Source: Saprospiraceae bacterium (GTDB taxonomy: Bacteria > Bacteroidota > Bacteroidia > Chitinophagales > Saprospiraceae). Taken from it: 64,000 nucleotides of DNA. The stretch covers positions 1 through 64,000 of the forward strand of contig JADKGF010000011.1 in assembly GCA_016717105.1 (NCBI GenBank). Direction: 5' to 3'. Of the stretch, positions 1 through 9,692 are shown piece after piece (the stretch's first letter is position 1; every line of letters starts with the position of its first letter). A program made the translations under genes and the position numbers. The notes beneath the pieces are model-generated. The model was not told the origin of the DNA, ran no database searches, and saw only the letters and a list, made by a program, of their open reading frames with translations.

Positions 1-1
1 A

Positions 2-259
2 ATTAAAGCTAAATTCTTCAAATCTTTTGAAAAAGTAGAGTCAGGACGTAAAGGTGATTGGTTCAAACATTTGGAAGATGAAATTTGGGAATTTAGAGAA
101 CGTGATTCATCCAAATTTTATAGAATTTTTGCATTTTGGGACTCAACTCTAGTCAAACAAACACTAATTGTAGGAACACATGGTTTGGATAAGAAGACTA
201 ATAAAAACTCAAAGCATGAAATTGAAAAAGCCAAACGAAGCATGAAACAAATATTTTGA
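2..259 (+). CDS. HigB/RelE-type toxin, 5' end cut by window edge
   Basis: The open frame enters from the window edge, so the true start is not visible; 85 residues remain. The visible part is basic and aromatic, with 'EFRERDSSKFYRIFAFW' followed by 'LIVGTHGLDKKTNK' and a Lys/Arg-rich tail. That pattern is typical of the phage Gp49-like/HigB branch of RelE-fold mRNA interferases. A helix-turn-helix gene follows 17 bp downstream, the toxin-first order usual for HigBA. The inferred role is translation-dependent mRNA cleavage, held in check by the partner. Assignment rests on motif appearance and gene order. Confidence 0.8.
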   Translation: MKAKFFKSFEKVESGRKGDWFKHLEDEIWEFRERDSSKFYRIFAFWDSTLVKQTLIVGTHGLDKKTNKNSKHEIEKAKRSMKQIF

Positions 260-276
260 ACAAAAAAAGATAAAAT

Positions 277-585
277 ATGAAACTCACAAGTGTAGAAGAA
301 TTGAAAGAAAGGCATTTAGGCAAAATCGGAACACCTAAGCGTGATAAGTATGAACAAGAGCTCAAAATTGATTTGCTCGCTGAAGAAATAAAAGCTTTGA
401 GAATTTCGAATAATTTAACCCAAGATCAATTGGGTGAATTAGTTGGTGTACAAAGAGCTCAAATCTCTAAGCTAGAAAATGGTAAATCAAATATAACTAT
501 TGGAACATTATTAAAAGTGATGAATGCTCTAAAAGCAAAAGTTAGTTTTAATGTAGAAAAATTAGGAGATGTTCAAATGGTGTAA
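277..585 (+). CDS. higA: HigA-type antitoxin, XRE-family helix-turn-helix
   Basis: 102 residues. The N-terminal 35 residues are charged. An XRE/Cro-type HTH covers about residues 40-92, with 'LTQDQLGELVGVQRAQISKL' as the recognition unit and 'ENGKSN' after it. It lies 17 bp downstream of the HigB-like toxin and is probably cotranscribed. In this family the antitoxin binds both the toxin and the operon promoter, giving autoregulation; the promoter lies outside the window. It could in principle be a lone XRE regulator, but adjacency to a Gp49-type toxin makes an antitoxin much more likely. Confidence 0.85.
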   Translation: MKLTSVEELKERHLGKIGTPKRDKYEQELKIDLLAEEIKALRISNNLTQDQLGELVGVQRAQISKLENGKSNITIGTLLKVMNALKAKVSFNVEKLGDVQMV

Positions 586-683
586 AATTAAAAACCTGAT
601 GTAACAATGGCTATGATGATAGATTCGCTATCGCTTCATCCATCACATAGCCTTGAAGCGTTAGCACACATTGTATTATGCCC

Positions 684-1215
684 AATTTTGTTTGGTATTC
701 TCATTAATTTACGTTTTGGAGCGCTCGATACTGTCTAAATGGTGAAATATTGGTGAAAATCGAACTGATTTGACCTAAATTTTGGCCATTTTATAGCCAA
801 AATAGGCGCTCAGCCCCGTAAATACCGAGTCCGCAGCGGAGCATAAAATTAAAATCCTATAATTGTTAGTTCCTGTGCGGATATAGAAACTAAAAGCGTA
901 GAATTATTAGTTGCCGAAAGGAGCAGCATATCTTATTCTTTTTTTCCTAGTTCCAAAAGGAATTAACCATAAAATTGTATTTTAAGATGCTCCTGTCCGG
1001 ACCATATAATTGAATGAATTATATAGTCAATCCATCAGGATATACCTAAAAAACAATATTTTAATTGCATCCAATATGGAACGACAATTTCAAATAATAT
1101 TTGTTGCTCCATTTAGGGGTAGAATATAATTTTGTTAAAGTAATAGCAATTAAGGTGCGTGTTGTTTGCCGATGATTTTTTAATGCAAATGCTAAAAAAT
1201 AAGGAAGTTTTATAT
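684..1215. repeat. Long noncoding dispersed repeat, copy A
   Basis: About 530 bp that reappear in the same orientation as copy B (about 4118-4659), with scattered substitutions and small indels. Shared landmarks are an 'AGTCCGCAGCGGAGC' palindrome, 'GCCGAAAGGAGCAG', a 'TTCC-AAAA-GGAA' hairpin, 'AAGATGCTCCTGTCCGG' and a conserved 3' block around 'AAGGTGCGTG'. The GGAGCA and TGCTCC arms could pair around the inner hairpin. No credible gene lies inside; a short minus-strand frame at 1061-1249 is conserved only because the DNA repeats. The preceding 586-683 also holds nothing recognisable. Function is unknown: dispersed palindromic element, structured RNA, or remnant of a transposition unit. Confidence 0.75.
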
Positions 1216-1300
1216 ATTTTTTGTGACGGTTATAGATAAATGGATGCAACCAGATAAAAAAATAGCACCTATTAAGTTTTAATTATAAAAATTCAAAATC

Positions 1301-2749
1301 ATGGTAAAATCATTTATTCAAAAAAATCTAAACGTGCAGAGCATATTGGTTTTGCTTTCGGTCGTCTGCATATTTGGGTTGTTTTTCGCAGGAAAAAAAC
1401 ATAAACACGCAGAAAAGGCACCAATGCAGGATTTTCAGACATCTGTGAAGGTGCTGAACAAAAATACGGAAAGCGCCCCACCCCCAGCATTGGACATTGC
1501 TCAATTAGTGGCAGATGCACAGGCTTTTTACAATTCGCTGAGTACCAGCCAGCGAGCGACTTTGCAAAAAACCTACACCACCACCCTTGCCCAAAAATGG
1601 AGCAACCTGCCTTGTGGCTCAAATTGCCGAAATCGGATTCAATTAGGGTTCCCTTAATGCGGCTCAGTTACTCCTTGCCCAAAAGGTGATACAGGATGTA
1701 TTGGGAACAAGTGCAACCAATGGTTATAGTGAATACACGGGTATTACCCTTTCGGAAGATGCCTTGGTCAATGCGGGGGGCAACAGCAGCCAATATAATT
1801 CAGGGCTTCGGTGGCTGGCGTTTTTAAATGCGCCAAGTACAACTGACGGTTGGATGTTGCAATTCGGCGGACACATCTGGCGTGCAGCCACATTGCATTC
1901 AACAACCGTCCCGTAAATGGAGTAGCACCATTTTGTGGCTTTGGAACCCACAACTTTTACCTTAAACGGGACAACTTATGGTCCAATGGAAGACGAGCGG
2001 GATGCGCTTCGTACCATGTTAGCTTCTTTGAGTGCTTCTGAACTTGCTACTGCAAAACTCAATACTACATTTGGCGATTGTCTGATGAGCCCGGGCGAGA
2101 GCAATGGGAACAATAACACTTTTCCCACTACCAAACAGGGTATTGCGGTGAGTGGTCTGACAGCTGCGCAGAAAGCATTGGTTTTAGCAGCTATCGAAAC
2201 ATATGTTTCGGATTTGGAGGAAACTACGCGATGCAATAATGGCAACTTGACCGGATGAAAATAGACCAAATGTATATTGCATACACAGGAAATGGCACAT
2301 CCGGAAATGCAACTTCATTTCTGACTTCAAACTCAAACTATGTTCGGATAGATGGCCCCACCGTTTGGATTGAGTTTGCTTGCCAGAATGGGGTTGTCAT
2401 ACAAAATCAGATACACTATCATTCTGTTTGGCGTGACCATGTACATGATTATGGCGTGGATTTGAGCGGCGAAGCCATTGATGTAACAACAGGCACGAAC
2501 GATTTACAACTATCGCTGGATATCAGTATTTTCCCAAACCCATCAACTGACCAAATCACTATTTTTTTCCCGGAGGATTTGAAAAAGGCAACCATTACCG
2601 TTTTTGATATGATGGGCAAAGCTGTTTACAACAAAACGCATTCAGGTGCTACCACTACGGTGGATGTTCATTCATTGCCATTAGGAAACTATATTTTGAA
2701 AGCACAAGAAGGTGACCGTATTTATTCGGGCAAATTCGTACGCAATTAA
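1301..2749 (+). pseudogene. DUF3500-family secreted protein with T9SS sorting domain, frameshifted
   Basis: Four consecutive open segments in alternating frames give one protein of about 483 residues. Shifts fall near 1650, 1890, 1935 and 2250. Segment 1 has a signal anchor (residues ~14-30). Segments 2-3 carry the DUF3500-type 'GWMLQFGGH' motif. Segment 4 has 'YVRIDGPTVWIEF' and 'IHYHSVWRDHVHDYG', also typical of that family. The last ~75 residues are a T9SS type A sorting domain ('ISIFPNPSTDQITIF'), so the product would be exported and surface-attached or released. The biochemical role of DUF3500 is unknown to me. A HupE-like membrane gene begins 11 bp downstream, suggesting an operon. Frameshifts may be sequencing errors, but four in one gene leave real decay possible. 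Confidence 0.7.
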
Positions 2750-2760
2750 TCAGATACAGC

Positions 2761-4083
2761 ATGTGGAAAGGAATACTCACAGCGATTCTTCTCCTTTTTT
2801 CAACAGTAAATGGAGTGGGGCATCCAATGCCCCACTCCATTTTTATACTTGATGTAAAGGGGGAAAATATTTATGCTGAACTTAAAATGCCGCTAAAAGA
2901 ATTGCAGTTCGTGATTCCGTTTGACGTAACCGAACAGACTGAAAACCTTCTAGAAGACGAACGTAGAAATCAGCTTTCTGACTATTTCCTGATTCATATC
3001 CGGCCTAAAAGCCTAAATGGATTGGACTGGAAGGTGGAAATTTTGGATATGTTATTAGAAGAAACAGAACAGGAATCTACTGGAAAATACAAGGAACTGA
3101 CGCTGCACCTGTCTATGCAACCACCATCGGGTGAATCCGTCAGAAATTTTAAACTGTATTACGATGCCATATTGCACCAAGTGGTCACTCACAAGATTTT
3201 CGTGAACCTGAGACTAGATTGGCAAAGCGGGAGAATTGACGACAAAGAACTAAGCCTTGGGCTGATAGAATTAAGCATTGCCGACAACAACATCAAACCC
3301 ATGCAGATTAACCTAGAAGAAGGAAGTCGGTGGAAAGGTTTTGTCGCCATGGTTTGTCTGGGCATAGGCCATATAGCCGAAGGTATAGACCACCTTCTTT
3401 TTCTGCTGGTTTTGCTTTTGCCCGTAACCTTGAAGGCAGAATATGGGCATTGGGCTACATTTGCAGGTACTCGGAAAAGTGTGTGGAGTATTTTTAAAAT
3501 TGTTACTGCATTCACAGTTGGACATTCATTTTCATTATTGTTAGGAGCAAAGCAATGGGTTATTTTACCTCAGCAGCCAGTTGAAATTGTTATAGCCATC
3601 ACTATTTTTATCACAGCCATTCATGCGCTTCGACCTATTTTTCCAAATAAAGAGGTAATAGTTGCTATTATGTTTGGATTGATTCATGGACTGGCTTTTT
3701 CGACCGTCATCTCAGAAATGAACTTAGACACAAATGAACTTTCATACAGTATATTGGGCTATAATATTGGTATCGAACTCATGCAGATTTTTGTGCTTGT
3801 TCTAACGATTCCGTGGATTGTCATTTTAAGTAAAAACAATCATTTTCGTTGGATAAGAATTATCGGGGCAATACTTGCCATTATTATATCTGTGGCATGG
3901 ATGACGGAAAGATATACCATGAAATCCAATATAGTTTCCTCGACAATTGAGACGGCTTCTAATCAAGGAAAATGGCTTGTATTGATGCTGTTTTTATTTG
4001 CAATGGTTAGCGCTTTTCGAGTTAGATCAGAGAGGGAAAGAAGGTATCCATCCAACAATGAACATGACGACCATATCGGTTAA
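2761..4083 (+). CDS. HupE/UreJ_2-family membrane protein
   Basis: 440 residues. An N-terminal signal segment (~5-20) is followed by a ~180-residue exported domain. Then come roughly seven hydrophobic helices, starting with 'IGHIAEGIDHLLFLLVLLLP' near residue 205. That His-rich helix and the later 'LIHGLAFS' resemble HupE/UreJ-type proteins, whose members are thought to handle nickel or related metal traffic. The ending is basic and cytoplasmic. It lies 11 bp after the DUF3500 gene and inside the pair of long direct repeats, so the two genes form a bracketed cassette. Metal specificity cannot be read from sequence; no hydrogenase or urease gene is in the window. Confidence 0.75.
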   Translation: MWKGILTAILLLFSTVNGVGHPMPHSIFILDVKGENIYAELKMPLKELQFVIPFDVTEQTENLLEDERRNQLSDYFLIHIRPKSLNGLDWKVEILDMLLEETEQESTGKYKELTLHLSMQPPSGESVRNFKLYYDAILHQVVTHKIFVNLRLDWQSGRIDDKELSLGLIELSIADNNIKPMQINLEEGSRWKGFVAMVCLGIGHIAEGIDHLLFLLVLLLPVTLKAEYGHWATFAGTRKSVWSIFKIVTAFTVGHSFSLLLGAKQWVILPQQPVEIVIAITIFITAIHALRPIFPNKEVIVAIMFGLIHGLAFSTVISEMNLDTNELSYSILGYNIGIELMQIFVLVLTIPWIVILSKNNHFRWIRIIGAILAIIISVAWMTERYTMKSNIVSSTIETASNQGKWLVLMLFLFAMVSAFRVRSERERRYPSNNEHDDHIG

Positions 4084-4117
4084 ACGCCGCCACGCCGCAT
4101 TTACTAATCGTTAACCC

Positions 4118-4659
4118 TCTTTTGTTTGGTGTGCTCAATAATTTTCATTTTGGCGCGCTAGATACTTGAAAATGGTGAAATATTGGCGCAAATCGAGCTG
4201 ATTTGACCTAAATATTGGCCATTTTATAGTCAAAATAGGCGCTCAGCCCCGTAAATACCGAGTCCGCAGCGGAGCATCAAATTAAAATCCTATAATTGTT
4301 AGTTCCTGAACGGATATAGAAAATAAAAGTGTAGAATTATTGGTTGCCGAAAGGAGCAGGATATCCTTATTCTTTTTTTTCTAGTTCCTAAAAGGAATTA
4401 ATCATAAAAAATGTGTTTTAAGATGCTCCTGTCCGGACCATACAATTTTGAATGGATCATGTAGCTAATCCATCAGGAAATACCTTATAACCAATATTTA
4501 TAACTACATCCGTTCAGGGGTACGATTTTATCAAAATAATATTTGTTGCTCCATTTAGGGGTAGAATATAATTTTGTTGATATGATAGTAATCAAGGTGC
4601 GTGTCGTTTGTCGATGATTTTTTAATACAAATGCGAAAAAGAAAGAAAGTTGATTTATA
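4118..4659. repeat. Long noncoding dispersed repeat, copy B
   Basis: Second copy of the element at 684-1215, same strand and same order of landmarks. Examples are 'ACCGAGTCCGCAGCGGAGCA', 'GCCGAAAGGAGCAGGATATC', 'AAGATGCTCCTGTCCGG', 'TTGCTCCATTTAGGGGTAGA' and 'AATCAAGGTGCGTG'. The two copies enclose the DUF3500/HupE pair (about 1.2-4.1 kb). Substitutions are spread along the element, while the complementary GGAGCA and TGCTCC arms and the TTCC/GGAA inner hairpin are kept. The short minus-strand frame inside (4485-4679) has no recognisable features. The next gene (PHP-ATPase) starts about 55 bp beyond. Confidence 0.75.
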
Positions 4660-4715
4660 TTTGTGAGGTAGATAAACACGTTAACGGCAATATTTCACGA
4701 CCAACGCAACAACCA

Positions 4716-6853
4716 ATGAAACTAGACATACACGTACATACGAGAAAAGTAAAATCTGGAGATGCAGAAACACGAAATATCGAAAAAGATAAATTCATCG
4801 ATATAATAAAGGATACTGATGTAAAAATTCTAGCAATTACTAACCATAACCACTTTGATTCAAATCAATATGAAGATTTCAAAGATGGAGTGTCTGATAT
4901 TTGTCAAATATGCCAGGTGTTGAACTTGATATTTTGAAAATGGCAAAAGAGCACATTTAATTGTGATTTGTAATCCTAAAAATTATATTCAATTTGATAA
5001 GTGCGTGAGTGAGGTTCTTTTTAACAAAACTCCAGACACATTTACAATATCACTAAAAGAAACTGTGGAAAAATTCGATTCATTAGATTGTATTTATATA
5101 GCGCACTATTTTGTAAAAAAACCAAATCTAGGTGATGAAGAATTACAAATACTTACGGATTTAGTTTCTAATTCTAAAAGAATTTTAAAAGAGGCTACAA
5201 ATGCAATATCTGCTGGCATTTACATTAGCCACGGTCATAATTCAATTTATGGTTCTGACGTACAGAATTGGGATAATTATATTGAAATATCTAAAATGTT
5301 GCCTGATTTAAGATTGCCAGTTGAAAGTTTTGAACAATTCTGTTTACTTCTAGAAAAAGATGAGGCTACTATAAATACAATTTTAGATAAAAAGGTAAAA
5401 GAAAATATTGAAATCGCACCTTTTTCAGCTGCAGAAATTATTAGATTTGATATTTACAACGATATAAATATTTTGTTTGGTTCGAAAGGAACAGGTAAAA
5501 CCGAAATATTAGATTTCTTATCCAAGTATTACAATTCTAAAGGACATAAAACAACGGTCTATAAATCTAATGATAATCACTTAAATGAGGTGTTTGATAT
5601 TCGGGGTAGTTCTTTCAATTGTGAAGTTTCGGACTTTGGAATAGGAAAATTGTGAGGAAAGAGTAACATTTTTAAAAGAAGTAACAGAAGAAGAAGTTAC
5701 AAGTCTTCATAAATATTTACTTCATTTTTCAGTTCAAGAAACAAATAAAATATCTCAAAAATTCAAGATTAAAAACATCAATCAAGAAGATGAATCGCAA
5801 ACACAAAGAACTTTAAGTGAAATAACTCAAATTCTTAAACAATTTAAATCTTTTAAAGATTATACACAAAACAATGATGAACTCATTGAATATATTGACG
5901 ATTCTTTAATTACAGAATTGATTGATGTGCTCGAGAGGATAATTCGACAACTTAAAACAGAAACAGAAAATCAAGTATTTGAAAATAAAAGCATTCTTTT
6001 ACTGAATGGAATAATCAGCATTTTTTTGACAGAGATTTCAAAAAAAACAGGACAACCACTAAAGCCTATTAAAACTGGGTTTGCAGATTACTCAAGAAAT
6101 AGAATCAAAATTGAACGTACCACACTAAAAATTATTGAAAATATTAAAAAAGAAATTGAGCCAATTGTTGAATATGCGGGTAGTCTAGGAGAAAAAGGAG
6201 AATTGAACTGTAATACAAAGTTGATAATTCAAAATGGTACTATCACAGACAGTGATTTTTCACCAGTAAAAAATGTAAAAAAGACCCCACAAAAGCAATT
6301 TGTCAATGCAGTTAAATTGATATTACGATATATTCATTCAAGTGAATTGTTTTCTAAAATATCCGACTTGAATGATATTGAAAGCATTGAAACTATTAAC
6401 TCAATAAGTGATTTATTACTAAAAAGTAAACATTTTACACTTAACGGATTATCTTACAGTCCGTCGAATGGTGAATCTTCAATGATTCTACTTCATAAAG
6501 AATTGTTAGATGAAAAAGATATTTATTTAATCGACGAGCCAGAAAAAAGTTTAGGTAACGATTACATTAATGATGTCATTGTCCCGCTTTTAAAAGAGAA
6601 AGCTTTGCTAGGCAAAAAAGTCATAATTGCAACACACGATGCAAATATTGCGGTCAGAACTTTACCATATAATTCGATATATCGCCTACACGATAAAGGA
6701 CAATATTTTACATTAACTGGCAATCCGTTTTCTAATTCTTTAAAGTGTATTTATAATTCGAGGCCTGAATTAAATTGGAAAGAAACAAGCATGAAAACAT
6801 TAGAAGGAGGCAAAGAAGCCTTTGGAGAAAGAGGTAAAATATATGGAAACTAA
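4716..6853 (+). CDS. PHP-domain / ABC-type ATPase fusion (defence-like), frameshifted
   Basis: Three in-register shifts (two at ~4905-4935, one at ~5650) join the segments into ~712 residues. Start chosen at the ATG followed by 'KLDIHVHTRKVKSGD', because the PHP domain begins there. PHP motifs seen are 'HVHTR', 'ITNHNHFDS', 'IAHYF' and 'SHGHNSIYGSD', i.e. a trinuclear metal phosphoesterase site. A nucleotide-binding domain follows, with Walker A 'FGSKGTGKTE', a coiled middle region, signature-like 'SNGESSM', Walker B 'IYLIDEPEKSLGN' and H-loop 'ATHDANIAVRTLP'. The layout resembles PHP-ATPase proteins that some pipelines call TrlF-like; I am unsure of that name. The likely role is nucleic-acid sensing and cleavage in phage or plasmid defence, by inference. 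It overlaps the next small gene by 11 bp. Confidence 0.7.
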
Positions 6854-7136
6854 AAGAGCAACAATCAAAAGAGAAGACGCCAATACTTATTTGGTTTTAG
6901 AAGCTGGTGACATTCCACTGCAAATAACACTTACTGATGACAATCCAAATAATGTAAAGAACATTTTTAATGATCTTCTAAAAGAATTGAAGAAAGGACT
7001 ATTTGAATTTCATCTTGAAGACGAAACTTCAGATTTGTATAATAATATCTGTGTAGAATATTTGGTTCAGTTAAACTCTGAAATAAAAGCAATTTATGAT
7101 GAACTTGTAGATTACGAATTAATAGATGAACAATAA
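6843..7136 (+). CDS. Small acidic protein coupled to the PHP-ATPase
   Basis: 97 residues from the ATG at 6843, preceded by 'GGAGAAAGAGG'. An upstream start at 6822 is possible but lies deeper in the ATPase gene. The start overlaps the 3' end of the ATPase, implying translational coupling. The protein is soluble, acidic (many Asp/Glu) and predicted alpha/beta, with no signal peptide or known motif. Tight overlap suggests an accessory subunit or regulator of the ATPase. I do not recognise the family. The ~100 bp that follow, up to the convergent kinase gene, hold nothing clear. Confidence 0.65.
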   Translation: METKRATIKREDANTYLVLEAGDIPLQITLTDDNPNNVKNIFNDLLKELKKGLFEFHLEDETSDLYNNICVEYLVQLNSEIKAIYDELVDYELIDEQ

Positions 7137-7237
7137 TCCCCATGCAAGGCGTAGTATTTAATACGTCTGAGTGTTGCCATGGTTGTGCCATGAATATAAA
7201 GACGGAATTTATAAGCCTATAAGTATATATCAAATCC

Positions 7238-8277
7238 CTACTTATTCTTTATTCCTGTCCAATGGCTAAGCCCTCTTTCAGTAAATAAAAACGGAATGGT
7301 CTTGCCTTCGAATGCTTGGAGCGATCGGATGACATCATATCGCGTCGTACCAGGACAATAGAATATCATAAATCCGCCACCACCAGCACCACTGATTTTA
7401 CCACCCGTAGCTCCGGCGGCTTTTGCAGTTTCATATATCTTGTCCAAGGTGCTATTGCTGATTTTGGATGCCATATTTTTTTTATGCTGATGACCGAAAT
7501 CAAATATTTCACCTATTTTCTGAAGTTCGCCTTTGAGTAGAGCTTCCTTCATCATGACAGATTGTGCTTTGATCTGGTGCATGGCATCTATAGACGTCTG
7601 GTTTTGTGAGCGGACGTTATCCACTTGTTCTTGTATGATGCGGGCTGATTCCCGACTTTTAGATGTGTAAAACAAGACGATGTTTTTTTCTAGCTCAAAG
7701 ATATAATCCGCTTTTACGCGTAGTGGATTTACGATAGTTTTATCATCTTTGAAAACTCCATATAATTGAATCCACCAAATGTGGCCGCATACTGATCTTG
7801 TTTTCCACCTTGTAGATTGAGGTCTATCCGCTCTATTTCATACGCGTAGCGAGCGATGTCGTATTCGCCTAGAGGTAATTTCAGCATCTCTACAAATGCA
7901 CCAATCAAGGCCACCACCAATGTAGATGATGATCCCAATCCTGAACCCGGTGGCGCTTGTACATAAGATGTGATTTTGAGTCCTTGATGCTCAAAAGGGT
8001 AGTCCTTCATGATTCTCGAATAGACACCTTTGAGCAAATTTAGTTGGCCACTTGTAGGTATTGGCGCACCGATTTTGTATGTCTCTTTGGTTTCAAAATC
8101 TTTGGCTTCAAATACGACATTGCCATCTCCAGTCTTCTCGACATCCACATAGGCAAATAATGAAATGGTCGCATTCAATATCGCACCACCGAATAAGTCG
8201 CTATATGGACTTACGTCAGTACCACCACCTGCTAGTCCCAATCTCAATGGCGCTCTACTTCGATAAATTTTGCCCAT
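7238..8277 (-). CDS. hddA: GHMP kinase, D-glycero-D-manno-heptose-7-phosphate kinase-like (HddA), one frameshift
   Basis: Two overlapping-register segments (8277-7729 and 7675-7238) join through one shift near 7745 to give ~346 residues, the usual length. The N-terminus 'RSRAPLRLGLAGGGTDVSPY' is the substrate/ATP-binding start of the sugar GHMP kinases. 'PPGSGLGSSSTLVVALIGAF' is the GHMP ATP loop, and 'GGKISGAGGGGFMIFYC' is the C-terminal motif 3. Family knowledge: it phosphorylates a heptose-7-phosphate or similar sugar for GDP-heptose or related activated sugars. Its ATG directly follows the glycosyltransferase stop (TAAATG), so the two are one transcription unit. Fucose- or mannose-type GHMP kinases are the main alternative. 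Confidence 0.75.
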
Positions 8278-9398
8278 TTAATGAATGTTTTTTGCTAATT
8301 TTATAAATTCTGCGGTCAGTGTTTCCCAACTCAACTTCTTTTTTTTCTTCTTTGATCGCAGATTTGAAGGTCTCGAAATCAAACGATGTCATGGATTCTA
8401 GCGCATTTGCTATTGCTGAGACTTCCGGCTCACAAACGATGCCTCATGATGGAGGTACTAAGTCTGGCAATGCACCTACATTGGTTACGATCATCGGTAC
8501 TTCAAAGTGATATGCCAACGGTGTCACGCCACTTTGCGTAGCATTTTTATATGGCTGTACGACACAATTGGCGGCACTAAAATATAATCCTACTTCATCG
8601 TCATTGATAAATTTTGTGTGTTCTGATATCTTAGATTTTGCTGGAGAGTGTGCGATCTGATCCTTGATTTCATCTTCACCAGCGTAGTATTCACCTGCTA
8701 TGACGAGACAGACATTTTCATTTTTTATTAATTCAAAAGCAGATATCAATAAGTCCAATCCTTTGTACTTTCGGATGAATCCAAAGAAAAGAAAAACAAA
8801 CACGCCATCAGGAATGCCTAATGATTTTCTGGCTGCGTTTTGTTCGTGTTTTGGTCCGAAATTGTCATATAATGGATGCTGCACCAAGCTCACATCTTTC
8901 TTTGTAAATTGTTTGAGATCATTCAGGACATATCGGCTCATGGTTACAAATCCGTCCATCGCCTTAGTAAAATATTGGGTGAATTGTCGATCTCCTGGTC
9001 GCTTCTCATGTGGCAACGCATTGTCTATCAGGCCAATGACCTTTGTTTCTTTTTTTTTTAATCAGTCGGGCGATGGTGCCGAGACAAGGGCCCATAAAAG
9101 GCAGCCAATATCTACAAATGACAATATAAGCACATTCTTTTTGTATTTTTTGTCCCGAAAGGTACCAATTTATTGGGTTGACAGAGTTGATACAAACTTT
9201 TATATTAAGATCACGTGGTGGATCACTTTCAGAATATTGCGTCTTACCGGGGAAAAGGAAGTTTGGATATTGGAGTGAGAAAGTGTAAATAATCACCTCG
9301 TGTCCCTCAGCCATAAACTGACGAGCCAAGCGCTCATTAAAAGTTGCTAATCCTCCTCTTAGCGGATAAGCAGGGCCGATGATAATAATTTTACTCAA
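8278..9398 (-). CDS. GT4-family glycosyltransferase, several frameshifts
   Basis: About 373 residues rebuilt from three registers. The N-terminal half (9398-9006) begins 'MSKIIIIGPAYPLRGGLATF', the Rossmann donor-side start typical of GT-B enzymes. The C-terminal half (9016-8444) contains 'FLFFGFIRKYKGLDLLISAF' and 'PYKNATQSGVTPLAYHFEVP', the GT4 nucleotide-sugar motif region with a conserved Gln/Ser loop. A further ~55 residues follow to the stop at 8278. Shifts lie in a run of nine T (plus strand, ~9050), near 8445 and in a T-rich tract near 8340. It is the promoter-proximal gene ahead of the kinase, so a surface-glycan biosynthesis role is likely. Sugar specificity is unknown. Confidence 0.7.
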
Positions 9399-9658
9399 TT
9401 GATCTTTTAAGATGACAAATGTAACTACTTTCTATATTTAATTATGAATATATTGGGGAATATCTTTACACTGGGTTTTTAATTAATTTTAAATTATTTT
9501 TTACAACTAAAGTTAAACTTGTGCTATCAGGGCTTTGTTTGTCACAAATTTTTAAAATCACTATGATGAATGTTATTTAATATTTCTAGTTGATTTATTG
9601 CTCTTTTCACCCATTCCACATCATTTTGCCTTATTTTTTTAATTTTATCTTAATCCTT

Positions 9659-9689
9659 TTTGCGGAGAATTGAAATTTGCCTACTTTTG
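9659..9689 (+). promoter_or_regulatory. Consensus Bacteroidota promoter of guaB
   Basis: TTTG at 9659-9662, a 19-nt spacer, then TACTTTTG at 9682-9689 match the -33/-7 consensus TTTG-N19-TAnnTTTG exactly. Only three bases separate the -7 element from the ATG at 9693, so transcription should begin at or next to the start codon. The rest of 9399-9658, between the divergent glycosyltransferase and guaB, is AT-rich with no gene. Confidence 0.8.
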
Positions 9690-9692
9690 CAC

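Noticed and set aside
1061..1249. Minus-strand 62-codon frame resembling that at 4485-4679
   Set aside because: Similarity comes from the underlying DNA repeat; lengths and ends differ and no start signal is seen.
9006..9060. Programmed ribosomal frameshift in the glycosyltransferase
   Set aside because: The shift is one of about 20 in unrelated genes, and others in the same gene have no slippery site; sequence error is simpler.
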